A DNA stretch of 64,000 bases, taken from Desulfobacteraceae bacterium. Its GTDB lineage: Bacteria > Desulfobacterota > Desulfobacteria > Desulfobacterales > JAABTS01. Below, in pieces: positions 28,660 through 37,592 of this stretch. The translations under genes were made by a program, and so were the position numbers. Location: contig JAABTS010000003.1 in assembly GCA_011389735.1 (NCBI GenBank), positions 18,509 through 82,508 on the forward strand, read 5' to 3'. The notes beneath the pieces were generated by a model, which saw only the letters and a program-made list of their open reading frames with translations, was not told the DNA's origin and searched no databases. The number at the start of each line of letters is the position of its first letter. Position 1 is the first letter of the stretch.

Positions 28660-28833
28660 GGGCTTGATTCTAAGAGCGGCCGGAGCGCCAGGGTAAGCCG
28701 GGGGTTGCAAACCCCCTCTGAGCGGGTCTCTTGCTCTGAGCGGGTTTATAGCCCGCGACTTACGAAGTTCGGTCTCCGGCTTTGGCGCTCCAGAGCAATC
28801 CGAGAAATTATGGCCGAAATTAGAACCAAGCCC
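28660..28833 (-). mobile_element. MITE-like element B (copy B3), inverted relative to B1/B2
   Basis: GGGCTTGATTCTAAG...TTAGAACCAAGCCC; 8-bp duplication AATAAAAT at 28652-28659 and 28834-28841. Confidence 0.92.
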
Positions 28834-28840
28834 AATAAAA

Positions 28841-28881
28841 TTATGGTCTTCCGGAAATTAAATTTCCGAAAAGCTTATAGA
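28841..28881. repeat. Core-deleted family A repeat (two termini only)
   Basis: ttatggtcttccggaaattaaatttccgaaaagcttatag. Confidence 0.55.
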
Positions 28882-28983
28882 AATAACAGGGGAGGGGAGA
28901 CGCCTCGTTTTCCCTGTCCGGCGCAATCATTGAAAACTATAATCGGGTTGTTCATCAGCGGGGGGCAATAAAAGACGTCCAAA

Positions 28984-31134
28984 ATGATTCGTATAAACGA
29001 CATTATTGAAAACATACAGGAAAAGAATCGGGACGCGGATGTGGATATCGTGAACCGGGCGTATATTTTTTCCGCCCAGGTTCATGCGGGTCAAACGCGT
29101 CTTTCCGGAGAGCCTTACCTGTCGCATCCGCTGGAGGTCGCCGGCATTCTCGCGGACATGAATCTGGATGTCGTGAGCGTGGCCGCCGGATTGCTCCATG
29201 ACGTCATCGAGGACACCGACACCACGGAAGAAACCATTCGGGAAATGTTCGGAGATGAAGTTTTCAATATTGTGCAAGGTGTTACAAAACTGTCCAAGCT
29301 GGCTTTCACCAGCTCGGAGGACCGTCAGGCGGAAAGCATCCGTAAAATGCTTCTCGCCATGGCCAGCGATATCCGGGTTATTCTAATCAAGCTGGCCGAC
29401 CGGCTTCATAACATGAAGACGTTACGGTATCATAAGAATGAGGACAAACGGAAACGAATCGCCCAGGAAACGCTTGACATTTACGCTCCCATCGCCTCCC
29501 GCCTGGGGATCTACTGGATAAAACGGGAACTCGAGGATATTTCGTTCAAATATATAGATCCGGATAATTTTGACCGTATTCAATATTTTGTTGAAAAAGA
29601 TATGACCGGCAGAGGCGGTTATATTGAGGAGGTAAGGGCTAAGATATCGGAATTGATGGCAAAAGCGAATTTGAAATGCGAAGTCCTGGGCAGATACAAG
29701 CATTTCTACAGCATTTCCCAAAAAATGTACACCCAGTCGCTCGATTTTGACGAACTTTATGATATCATCGCTTTCCGGTTATTGATGCATAGCCAGGCCG
29801 ACTGTTATAACGCTCTGGGTATCATCCACAGCCATTGGAAGCCGATCGACCGGAAATTCAAGGACTATATCGGCAGGCCCAAGCCCAACATGTATCAATC
29901 CCTGCACACCTCGGTATTCGGGCCCGGAGACCAGCGGATTGAAATACAGATCCGCACTTACGCCATGGATGAAGTGGCCAAGTCCGGAATCGCGGCTCAC
30001 TGGAGCTATAAAGAAGGAAAAACCATCGATGACATATCCAACCAAAAATTCGCATGGATTCAAAATATCATCGAAAACCAGGAAAATACGAAAGATCCCA
30101 ATGAATTTCTGGAAAATGTCAAAATCGATTTGTTTCCGGACGAGGTTTATGTGTTTACGCCGAACGGCGAAGTGAAAACCATGCCCAAAGGCGCCACGCC
30201 GGTGGATTTCGCATATATGATCCATACGGAAGTCGGCAACACCTGCACGGGCGCGAAGGTGAACGGCGTCATGGCGCCGCTCAAATACCAGCTCAAAACC
30301 GGCGACGTGGTCAAGATTATAACCACCAAAGGGCATCACCCCAGCCGGGACTGGCTCAATTTCGTGAAAACGGTAAAAGCCAGATCCCGTATACGGCAAT
30401 GGATCAAGATCCAGGAAAAAGCGCGAAGCATGACCCTGGGCCGGGAAATGTGTGAAAAGGAGTTCAGAAAATACAAACTCAATTACAATGACCTGACCAA
30501 ATCAGAGGGAATAGACGAAATACTGGAAAATTTCGGGTATCAAACGCTCGACGATCTGGTGGCCGCCGTAGGATACGGTAAAATAACCCCGCTTCAGATT
30601 GTTCGAAAAATAATCCCGAAAACCGAAACGGAAGAAGATGAAAAACCCGGTTCGATTTTGAATCGCCTGATCGGCCGGGTTCGAAAGAAAAAGCCGGGCG
30701 GAGTTTTGGTGCGGGGCATGGACGACATTCTCGTAAAATTCGGGAAATGTTGTAACGCGGTGCCCGGCGATCCCATTATCGGATATATTACAAGGGGGTA
30801 CGGGGTCACCGTCCATAAGGTGGATTGCGTCAACGCCTTAAAAATGAACCCGGAACGCCGGATCGCAGTAGAATGGAACCAGGGCGAAAAGGAAAAGTAC
30901 CCGGTAAGGATCCATGTCCAGTCTCATGACCGGGTCGGCCTTCTGGCGGATCTAGCCATGAATATTACCAAATGCGGAGCCAATATTCTTGCGGCGAATT
31001 CCGAAACAAAAGAAAACAAGATCGTGAACAGTTTCTTTACCATTACCGTAGAGGACACCCGGCATTTGAATGTGGTTATCGCTGCGATAAAAAAAGTGAA
31101 AATGGTGGGGGAAGTCAGGCGAATAACCGGTTGA
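28984..31134 (+). CDS. Bifunctional (p)ppGpp synthetase/hydrolase (RelA/SpoT)
   Basis: HD domain LSHPLEVAGILADM..LLHDVIEDTD; synthetase YQSLHTSVFGP; TGS VFTPNGEVKTMPKGATPVDFAYMIHTEVG; C-terminal ACT. Confidence 0.97.
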   Translation: MIRINDIIENIQEKNRDADVDIVNRAYIFSAQVHAGQTRLSGEPYLSHPLEVAGILADMNLDVVSVAAGLLHDVIEDTDTTEETIREMFGDEVFNIVQGVTKLSKLAFTSSEDRQAESIRKMLLAMASDIRVILIKLADRLHNMKTLRYHKNEDKRKRIAQETLDIYAPIASRLGIYWIKRELEDISFKYIDPDNFDRIQYFVEKDMTGRGGYIEEVRAKISELMAKANLKCEVLGRYKHFYSISQKMYTQSLDFDELYDIIAFRLLMHSQADCYNALGIIHSHWKPIDRKFKDYIGRPKPNMYQSLHTSVFGPGDQRIEIQIRTYAMDEVAKSGIAAHWSYKEGKTIDDISNQKFAWIQNIIENQENTKDPNEFLENVKIDLFPDEVYVFTPNGEVKTMPKGATPVDFAYMIHTEVGNTCTGAKVNGVMAPLKYQLKTGDVVKIITTKGHHPSRDWLNFVKTVKARSRIRQWIKIQEKARSMTLGREMCEKEFRKYKLNYNDLTKSEGIDEILENFGYQTLDDLVAAVGYGKITPLQIVRKIIPKTETEEDEKPGSILNRLIGRVRKKKPGGVLVRGMDDILVKFGKCCNAVPGDPIIGYITRGYGVTVHKVDCVNALKMNPERRIAVEWNQGEKEKYPVRIHVQSHDRVGLLADLAMNITKCGANILAANSETKENKIVNSFFTITVEDTRHLNVVIAAIKKVKMVGEVRRITG

Positions 31135-31182
31135 ACGCCGGCATTCGCCCATTTGACATACCTTGAGTCGGGCGGGCGTTGA

Positions 31183-31374
31183 TCAGGGCGCTTTTTGGAT
31201 ACGGCCTGCCTTGATGCATTTCGTACAGACCTTGATTTTTCTCACTCTACCTTTATCTATTACCCGAACACTTTGAATATTCGGATTGAAACGCCGTTTC
31301 GTCACGTTGTGCGCATGACTTACGTTACTGCCGGTCATGGGCTTTTTTCCGCATAGATCACACTGTTTGGACAT
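31183..31374 (-). CDS. rpmB: 50S ribosomal protein L28
   Basis: [32 protein letters not shown]. Confidence 0.96.
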   Translation of the reverse strand: MSKQCDLCGKKPMTGSNVSHAHNVTKRRFNPNIQSVRVIDKGRVRKIKVCTKCIKAGRIQKAP

Positions 31375-31478
31375 CTCCCTTACTCCTTTCATCACAATTG
31401 ATAATAATCCGCCGAGAATAAAAAGAAGAATCTTTACATTAAATTTTCAAGGATGTAAAGTGTTTTGTGAACTATATA

Positions 31479-31591
31479 TCAGGTTTTCAGAAATTAAATT
31501 TCACAAGGCGGCAGGCTCGGGATCATATTATTCGTATATCCCGTATCCCGGGCCGACAACGCAGTGAAATTTGATTTCTGGAAGGCTATAG
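31479..31591. repeat. Palindromic repeat family A
   Basis: caggttttcagaaattaaatttcacaaggcggcaggctcggg...cagtgaaatttgatttctggaaggctata. Confidence 0.88.
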
Positions 31592-31614
31592 AACAAATTT
31601 AGAATATTTGAATT

Positions 31615-32490
31615 ATGGCAAACGAATTATTGAAAAACGGAAAACGGGCCATACGTTTGCCGGATGAAATCCGGAAACAGCTAATTTCCACCGTTATGGA
31701 CGCGGAAAGACGGGTAACGCCTTTAGCGCTCGAACAATCGGTGCTCGAAAGCAGGCGGCGGCAAGGAGTCTCACGAAAAGACATACGGCGGGCTCTCAAA
31801 CTGCTGGTGGAAAGCGGAGAACTCGCCTACGCCTACCAGTTCGGGACCTCCTATGTGGAGAAATCCTTTTCTTCGCCGGTTCGGTTGGGAAAATTTATCA
31901 AGCTGATTCCGCCGGGGATGACCGTATCGAGGGAACCGGGCGTAATTCCGGTTCGGATAATGCCCGGCGCCTCTTTCGGCGCCGGAAACCATCCCACGAC
32001 CCGGCTTTGTATTTCCGGAATCGAATTTTGTTTTGAACGTTGGCCGGAATTGTTCCACACTCCCGGATCATGTGTTCTGGATATCGGCACGGGATCTGGA
32101 ATACTCGCGGTTGTATCACTCCTGCTGGGCGTTGAATCCGCCGTCGGGACGGATTTAGATCCATGTTCAAAACCGGAATCTCAAACCAACGCAGACTTGA
32201 ACGGTGTTTTGGAACGGTTCGAATTTTCGGACGATGATATATGCCGAATGTCCCGTCGATTTGATTTGGTCGCCGCAAACCTTCGAACTCCCACGCTTAT
32301 CGATCTTGGGCCGGAGATCCGGAAGATTCTAAAACCCGGGGGAGCGCTGGTGTTGTCAGGTGTTCGAGATGATGAAACTTCGAATGTGATTCGAAGATAT
32401 TCCAATTTAGGCCTGGCCGAAGAACGCCGGGAAACGGAAAAGAAGTGGGCGGGTCTGGTTCTGTCGAATCAGTCGATCGAGACGGCTTAA
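31615..32490 (+). CDS. PrmA-like class I SAM methyltransferase with winged-helix-like N-terminus
   Basis: MPGASFGAGNHPTTRLCI, CVLDIGTGSGILAV; N-terminal SRKDIRRALKLLVESGELAYAYQFG. Confidence 0.75.
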   Translation: MANELLKNGKRAIRLPDEIRKQLISTVMDAERRVTPLALEQSVLESRRRQGVSRKDIRRALKLLVESGELAYAYQFGTSYVEKSFSSPVRLGKFIKLIPPGMTVSREPGVIPVRIMPGASFGAGNHPTTRLCISGIEFCFERWPELFHTPGSCVLDIGTGSGILAVVSLLLGVESAVGTDLDPCSKPESQTNADLNGVLERFEFSDDDICRMSRRFDLVAANLRTPTLIDLGPEIRKILKPGGALVLSGVRDDETSNVIRRYSNLGLAEERRETEKKWAGLVLSNQSIETA

Positions 32491-32567
32491 CGGGTTTTTC
32501 AGTTAAAACCGATATCATTTCCTCCAAAAACAATACGCAACCTGTTTCTATAAATCACTATTTATGC

Positions 32568-32612
32568 TATAGGTTTTCAGATATCACGTTTCAGAAGGAT
32601 AGTGCGAAATGT
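32568..32612. repeat. Partial family A repeat
   Basis: ctataggttttcagatatcacgtttcagaaggatagtgcg. Confidence 0.5.
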
Positions 32613-32707
32613 AATTCATGAAAAATTTTTTTGGTGGAACCGGACGTGAGAACAGGGAGGCATGGTTCGAATTCCGGGTAAATAATGATTTTTTTCAAAT
32701 ACCATAA

Positions 32708-33988
32708 ATGATGTGTACAGGAAAAATGGGCGTGAAAATAAAATCCGATCTTCAATCGAATAGAGATTGTTCCCGCAACGTCACTCGTTGTATATTCGCG
32801 GGTAATCTGACGAACGTGTTCCGATTGCTCTTTATCTCAGGATTGCTGCTGGTTTCGGCGGTATCTGTGAATGGAGAAACAAATGAAGACAAAGCGTTTT
32901 TGGCGAAAGACGTTTTCGAGGCGGAACTGGAGAAGGTCAATGCGGATCTGGATTCCATTAAAAAAGAAGCCGAGGAGTCATTTAAATACATCCGGGAACA
33001 GATTCAGGAAATCAACACCGATCAGAATCACAATATTCAGGAGCTGCAGACGACTCTTCGGCAATTTGCGTCCGAAGTTCAAAACCTTGCGAATTCCGTA
33101 CAAAAACAAACATCTCTGTATCAGGAAAACATTGGAAGGATCAACGAAGCAATCGTTGGATTGAAACGCCTTGAAACGAAGATGGGCAATCAGTTTTCCG
33201 CGTTTAAAAAGGAAGCGGATCGAAAGTTCGAAGCGTATGAAAAACAGACGGCCGGGAAACAGGACATGGAAAAAATGAAGGCCGAATTCAGCCGTTATGA
33301 GAGCAAATTGCTTGATTTTGCGGCAGGCCTGGAAGAGGCCGAAGCCATGCTGTCGAAGGTGAGAAAACAGGCCTCCGCGCAATTCGCCAGCATCAATCGA
33401 AACATCAGCCGTCAAACGCTTTACTGGATTATCGCCATTCTTCTGGTGACGGTGATGACGCTGTCCTTGTTTTTGGTTCTGAAAACCAAGCTGACCGCCA
33501 GCGCCAGCAATCTGGATCAACAAATCCATAAAACCAAGGAAGTGCTGGACGCCGAAGCCGTGAAGCTCGATTCGAAACTGATCGACATACTGGAAAAGCA
33601 ACTCAATATCGCCGCAAAGGAAAAAGAAAAGCCGCCGGCGCCAAAAACCAACGGAGAAAGCGCGGATCATTCGCTTCCGCTTAAAACCGGCCTGGAAATT
33701 CATCGGATGCGCAAACGTATCGAAAATATGCCCGAGGGCGTCAAGGGTCTGAAAGCCCTTAGAAACAGCCTTTCGCGGTTGGAAAGCGAGTATAACGAAA
33801 ACGGCTATCAGATTGTGGATTTGATCGGAAAACCCTATGTGGACGGACTCAGCCTCAAGGCGCGGTTTATTCCGTCGGATGAGATGAAATCCGGCGAGCA
33901 GGTCATCACAAAAGTTATTAAACCACAGATCAACCATGATGGGGTTATGATTCATCCAGCGGAAGTGGAAGTCAGCACCGGAGATTAG
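32708..33988 (+). CDS. Coiled-coil transmembrane protein with GrpE-like C-terminal segment
   Basis: Signal-like N-terminus, long heptad region, TM TLYWIIAILLVTVMTLSLFLVL, then ..YNENGYQIVDLIGKPYVDGLSLKARFIPSDEM..KVIKPQINHDGVMIHPAEVEVS; 2-bp gap to hsp70. Confidence 0.65.
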   Translation: MMCTGKMGVKIKSDLQSNRDCSRNVTRCIFAGNLTNVFRLLFISGLLLVSAVSVNGETNEDKAFLAKDVFEAELEKVNADLDSIKKEAEESFKYIREQIQEINTDQNHNIQELQTTLRQFASEVQNLANSVQKQTSLYQENIGRINEAIVGLKRLETKMGNQFSAFKKEADRKFEAYEKQTAGKQDMEKMKAEFSRYESKLLDFAAGLEEAEAMLSKVRKQASAQFASINRNISRQTLYWIIAILLVTVMTLSLFLVLKTKLTASASNLDQQIHKTKEVLDAEAVKLDSKLIDILEKQLNIAAKEKEKPPAPKTNGESADHSLPLKTGLEIHRMRKRIENMPEGVKGLKALRNSLSRLESEYNENGYQIVDLIGKPYVDGLSLKARFIPSDEMKSGEQVITKVIKPQINHDGVMIHPAEVEVSTGD

Positions 33989-33990
33989 CC

Positions 33991-36543
33991 ATGCCAAGAA
34001 CGAAAATCGGATACGGAATCGATTTGGGAACCAGTAATTCCGCTGTCGCTCTGGTCGAGGACGGCCAGGTCATGATTATCAAGAGTGAGAAATATCAGAA
34101 AGATACAACGCCCTCGTGTGTCCATTTCAATAAAAAGCGGGCCGCTTTTGCAGGCGACGACGCCTTGAACCGTTACCGTGCGGACGTGTTGAGGGCGTTT
34201 CAGGGATACGGCGCCGGGAGGGGCAAGGATTCAGGAATCAATACCTTCATCGAATTCAAACGCACCATGGGAACTGATAAAATGTATATGAGCACCCATA
34301 TGAACCGGTTTTTCACGTCCGAGGAATTGTCGGCCGAGGTACTCAAAAAGTTGAAGAGTTTTGTTACGGATGAAAACCTGGCGGCCGCGGCCATTACCGT
34401 ACCCGCAAAATTTCGTCAGAACCAGATCGACGCGACCCAGCGGGCGTCTGAACTGGCCGGATTGAATTATTGTGAATTGTTACAGGAGCCCATTGCCGCA
34501 TCCCTGGCCTACGGAGTCGATGCGCGTCGCATGGACGGCTACTGGCTTGTGTTCGATATGGGCGGCGGCACTTTTGACGCAGCCCTGATGCAGGTTGAAC
34601 AGGGAATCATGAAAGTTGCCGACACCTCGGGCGATAATCATCTAGGGGGAAAAGATCTTGATTATGCAATTGTGGATCATATTCTGATTCCGTATCTTGC
34701 CCGGCATTACCGGATCAGCTCGATACTGGCCGATGAATCCGGAAAATTTCTATTGCGTGAAGCCTTGAAGTGGCATGCCGAAGAGGTGAAAATCGCCTTG
34801 TCATCAAGATCTTCTGCTGAAATTTACACTGATGAACCTGTCGGCGAGGACGATTCCGGAGAGGCGATGGAGCTTGATTTCGAAATTGCCTTGAAGGATT
34901 ATGAAGATTCGGCGCTTCCGGTGTTTCAAAGAGCCGTCGATATTTCCAAAAAGCTCCTGGAAGAGAACCATTTGACCGGCGATGATATCGAAACGGTGCT
35001 TTTGGTCGGCGGGCCCACCTATTCTCAGACTTTGAGACGCCTGATCCGGGAACAAATCACCGACAGGATCGACACTCATATCGATCCCATGACGGCCGTG
35101 GCTAGAGGCGCCGCGATTTACGCATCGACCCGGGATCTTCCCATGAATCTTCAAAACCGGGATAAAACCAAAATTCAGCTCATCCTCAAATATCCGGAAA
35201 CAACCGTTGAAATTGACGACCAGATTGGAATCCGGGTGGACCGGAGCCAAACCCGCGGCCTTATTCCCAACCCTCTGTTTGTCGAGATCGTTCGAAAGGA
35301 CATGGCCTGGTCAGGCGGAAAAATCGAAATGATCGACGATCGTGAAATATTGCCTGTTCATCTGGAAACCTCTGAATCGAACACGTTTCTAATTCATTTG
35401 TATAATTCGGTCGGAGACCGGATTATGTGCGAACCGTCCCAGTTTACCATCATTCAAGGTATCAAAGCGGCCACCGCCACTTTGACCCATTCTTTATGCA
35501 TCGGCGCCTTTGACACCGAAAAAGAAAAAGAACTGCTCATGCCCCTTCGAGGGCTTGAAAAAAATCAATCCTTGCCTGCGAACGGCAAAGGCGTTTTCAA
35601 AACCCAGAAACCCGTTTTTCCCGGAAATGCGGATGATCTTATCAAAATACCGATTTATGAAGGCGAACCGTATTCCCGGACAACGCTGAATGAGTGGGCC
35701 GGCATGGCCCTTATTTCCGGAAATGACGTGTCGTCCTATTTGCCCGAAGACCAGGAAATTGAAATCGCCGTTGAAATCGATTCATCGAGACGAATGACAT
35801 TATCCGCTTATATCCCGTATCTCGACGACACCCTTCGTATAAAAGTGCCCGAGAATAAACAAAAAGGCTATGATGCGGATATGTTGAGCGATGAGATATT
35901 AAAAGCCGAAGAAATTCTCGTGACGCTCGAAAACGAATCGCCTGCCATGGATATGACGACAATAAATCTATTTATCGGCCTGAACCGTGAATTGTGCTAT
36001 CTTTCCGAGCTGATCGAAAGCGGCCGGGGCGATTATAATACGAAAACCAAGGTCATGGAAAGGCTCCGGGAAGTCCTGAAGCAGCTCGACCACCTCGAAG
36101 AAGAGGGGAGATGGCCCAGGATGGCGGCCGAACTTGAAAAAGCGCTCGAACGGTTTGAAATATGCCATAACCGCTACGGCAATGAATCATCGAATCAACT
36201 CATGGATCAATACCGGAAACAGGTCCGCGAAGTTTTGAAACATATGAATATCAAAGCCGCCCGGGAGCTTCGGAAAGAAATCCGTTCCTCGGGGCTGTCT
36301 CTTGTGAGCAAGGAAGTCGGCCTTTGGATTCGATACGTGAAAACGTTCTATAAAAAATTCGATTCCTATAACTGGAAAGACGAGTCTGCGGCCAGGGCGC
36401 TTATCGAAGAGGCGAAACGGATTATTGTTGAAAATCCTTCGAAGGAGCGGGTTGAGCGGATTGTGCGGAGTCTTTTCGGCTTGTTGCCTGAAAGCGCGGT
36501 CACGCTAAGCGATTTGAAGGATGATCAATTGCTGAAGAAATAA
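33991..36543 (+). CDS. Hsp70 family protein (DnaK-like ATPase, divergent C-terminus)
   Basis: GIDLGTSNSAVALVEDG, EPIAASLAYGVD, VFDMGGGTFDAAL, VLLVGGPTYSQTLRRLI; long non-canonical helical C-terminus. Confidence 0.93.
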   Translation: MPRTKIGYGIDLGTSNSAVALVEDGQVMIIKSEKYQKDTTPSCVHFNKKRAAFAGDDALNRYRADVLRAFQGYGAGRGKDSGINTFIEFKRTMGTDKMYMSTHMNRFFTSEELSAEVLKKLKSFVTDENLAAAAITVPAKFRQNQIDATQRASELAGLNYCELLQEPIAASLAYGVDARRMDGYWLVFDMGGGTFDAALMQVEQGIMKVADTSGDNHLGGKDLDYAIVDHILIPYLARHYRISSILADESGKFLLREALKWHAEEVKIALSSRSSAEIYTDEPVGEDDSGEAMELDFEIALKDYEDSALPVFQRAVDISKKLLEENHLTGDDIETVLLVGGPTYSQTLRRLIREQITDRIDTHIDPMTAVARGAAIYASTRDLPMNLQNRDKTKIQLILKYPETTVEIDDQIGIRVDRSQTRGLIPNPLFVEIVRKDMAWSGGKIEMIDDREILPVHLETSESNTFLIHLYNSVGDRIMCEPSQFTIIQGIKAATATLTHSLCIGAFDTEKEKELLMPLRGLEKNQSLPANGKGVFKTQKPVFPGNADDLIKIPIYEGEPYSRTTLNEWAGMALISGNDVSSYLPEDQEIEIAVEIDSSRRMTLSAYIPYLDDTLRIKVPENKQKGYDADMLSDEILKAEEILVTLENESPAMDMTTINLFIGLNRELCYLSELIESGRGDYNTKTKVMERLREVLKQLDHLEEEGRWPRMAAELEKALERFEICHNRYGNESSNQLMDQYRKQVREVLKHMNIKAARELRKEIRSSGLSLVSKEVGLWIRYVKTFYKKFDSYNWKDESAARALIEEAKRIIVENPSKERVERIVRSLFGLLPESAVTLSDLKDDQLLKK

Positions 36544-36614
36544 GGGGAGTTACTGGAAATAAACTACCCAATATTGCAAGCAAGATGGGTAGTTTATTTT
36601 CTGTGGCTTCCCTA
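36544..36614. repeat. Family C inverted-repeat element (copy C2)
   Basis: GGGGAGTTACTGGAAATAAACTACCCAATATTGCAAGCAAGATGGGTAGTTTATTTTCTGTGGCTTCCC; begins right after the hsp70 TAA stop. Confidence 0.75.
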
Positions 36615-36629
36615 ATTGTTTAGCGCCGG

Positions 36630-37583
36630 CTAAAACGGCAGGCTGAATAAAGCGCAAACTTTGTTTCCGGACGCTTCTCCGGAAAAAACGATTCCGTACC
36701 GACGTTCAATGGATTTTATCAGTTTCCGGGTTTTGTTCCGGTTATATGTGTTCGCCGCATTGATCGACCCGTAAACGGTTCCGCTGTAAAATCCCAGTTC
36801 GATTAGTGAAAACACGCCGCCCAGCGCCTCATGGCCCTCGTCGAACGACTCCCACGCCGCCAGTATCAAAGCTCCGTTCAATAAGAACGCCGTCAATGCG
36901 TCATTGTATCGATTGGTATATACATATCCAAGCCCCGGGATGACCGACGACAGGCCGCCTGCAACCCATCGGCGTTTGCCGTGCGCCGCATCGGCTTTCA
37001 AAAGTTCATCCGCCAGTGGATCGATTCGATAAGCCGCTCTTTTCCCGGGCGATATCCGGAGTGCTGCGTCATGGGCCGCTTTCCACAAGCCCGACTCGAT
37101 GTGAGTCCACATCAGTTTATATCGGGCCCTGTCCTTTACCGCCGGCTGAGGCGAAATCTCGATCAGTTTTTCCAGCATACCCACGCCGGCGTCTCTTGAT
37201 TCCAGCTTGATACGGCAGTCAACCATCATGAAATAGGCGTCTTCTTCAAGTTTGGACAATTCCGGGCCGGCGATGTTTTCCAGAACGGAACCGAAGGCTT
37301 GAAGCGCCTCATCATATTCTTTTATCCGAAACCGGCACAGCCCGATGTTGTAACGGGCCTCGAGAGCCTTTTCATGGCCGGAAAAATGGAATAAAAAACG
37401 GTTGAATTCGCTGATGGCGCGGTAATGATCTCCCTTTTCGAAATACCGCTTTGCAAATCGGAATTGGGATTCCGGAGTGATTTCAAGAGCCGGAACCGGA
37501 CGGCTGAAAACGACGGTAAGGGTTAGAATCGTCAGAACGAAAATCATGCATCCGACGCAATTCCTGTTCAACGGGAGTTTCAT
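36630..37583 (-). CDS. TPR-containing membrane protein
   Basis: Signal peptide, TPR-like repeats (FAKRYFEKGDHYRAISEFNRFLFHFSGHEKALEARYNIGLC), C-terminal hydrophobic segments. Confidence 0.6.
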   Translation of the reverse strand: MKLPLNRNCVGCMIFVLTILTLTVVFSRPVPALEITPESQFRFAKRYFEKGDHYRAISEFNRFLFHFSGHEKALEARYNIGLCRFRIKEYDEALQAFGSVLENIAGPELSKLEEDAYFMMVDCRIKLESRDAGVGMLEKLIEISPQPAVKDRARYKLMWTHIESGLWKAAHDAALRISPGKRAAYRIDPLADELLKADAAHGKRRWVAGGLSSVIPGLGYVYTNRYNDALTAFLLNGALILAAWESFDEGHEALGGVFSLIELGFYSGTVYGSINAANTYNRNKTRKLIKSIERRYGIVFSGEASGNKVCALFSLPF

Positions 37584-37592
37584 ACACGCCCT

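Noticed and set aside
32978-33997. 339-aa minus-strand ORF opposite the coiled-coil gene
   Set aside because: Fully antisense to a gene forming a tight operon with hsp70; composition typical of a shadow frame.
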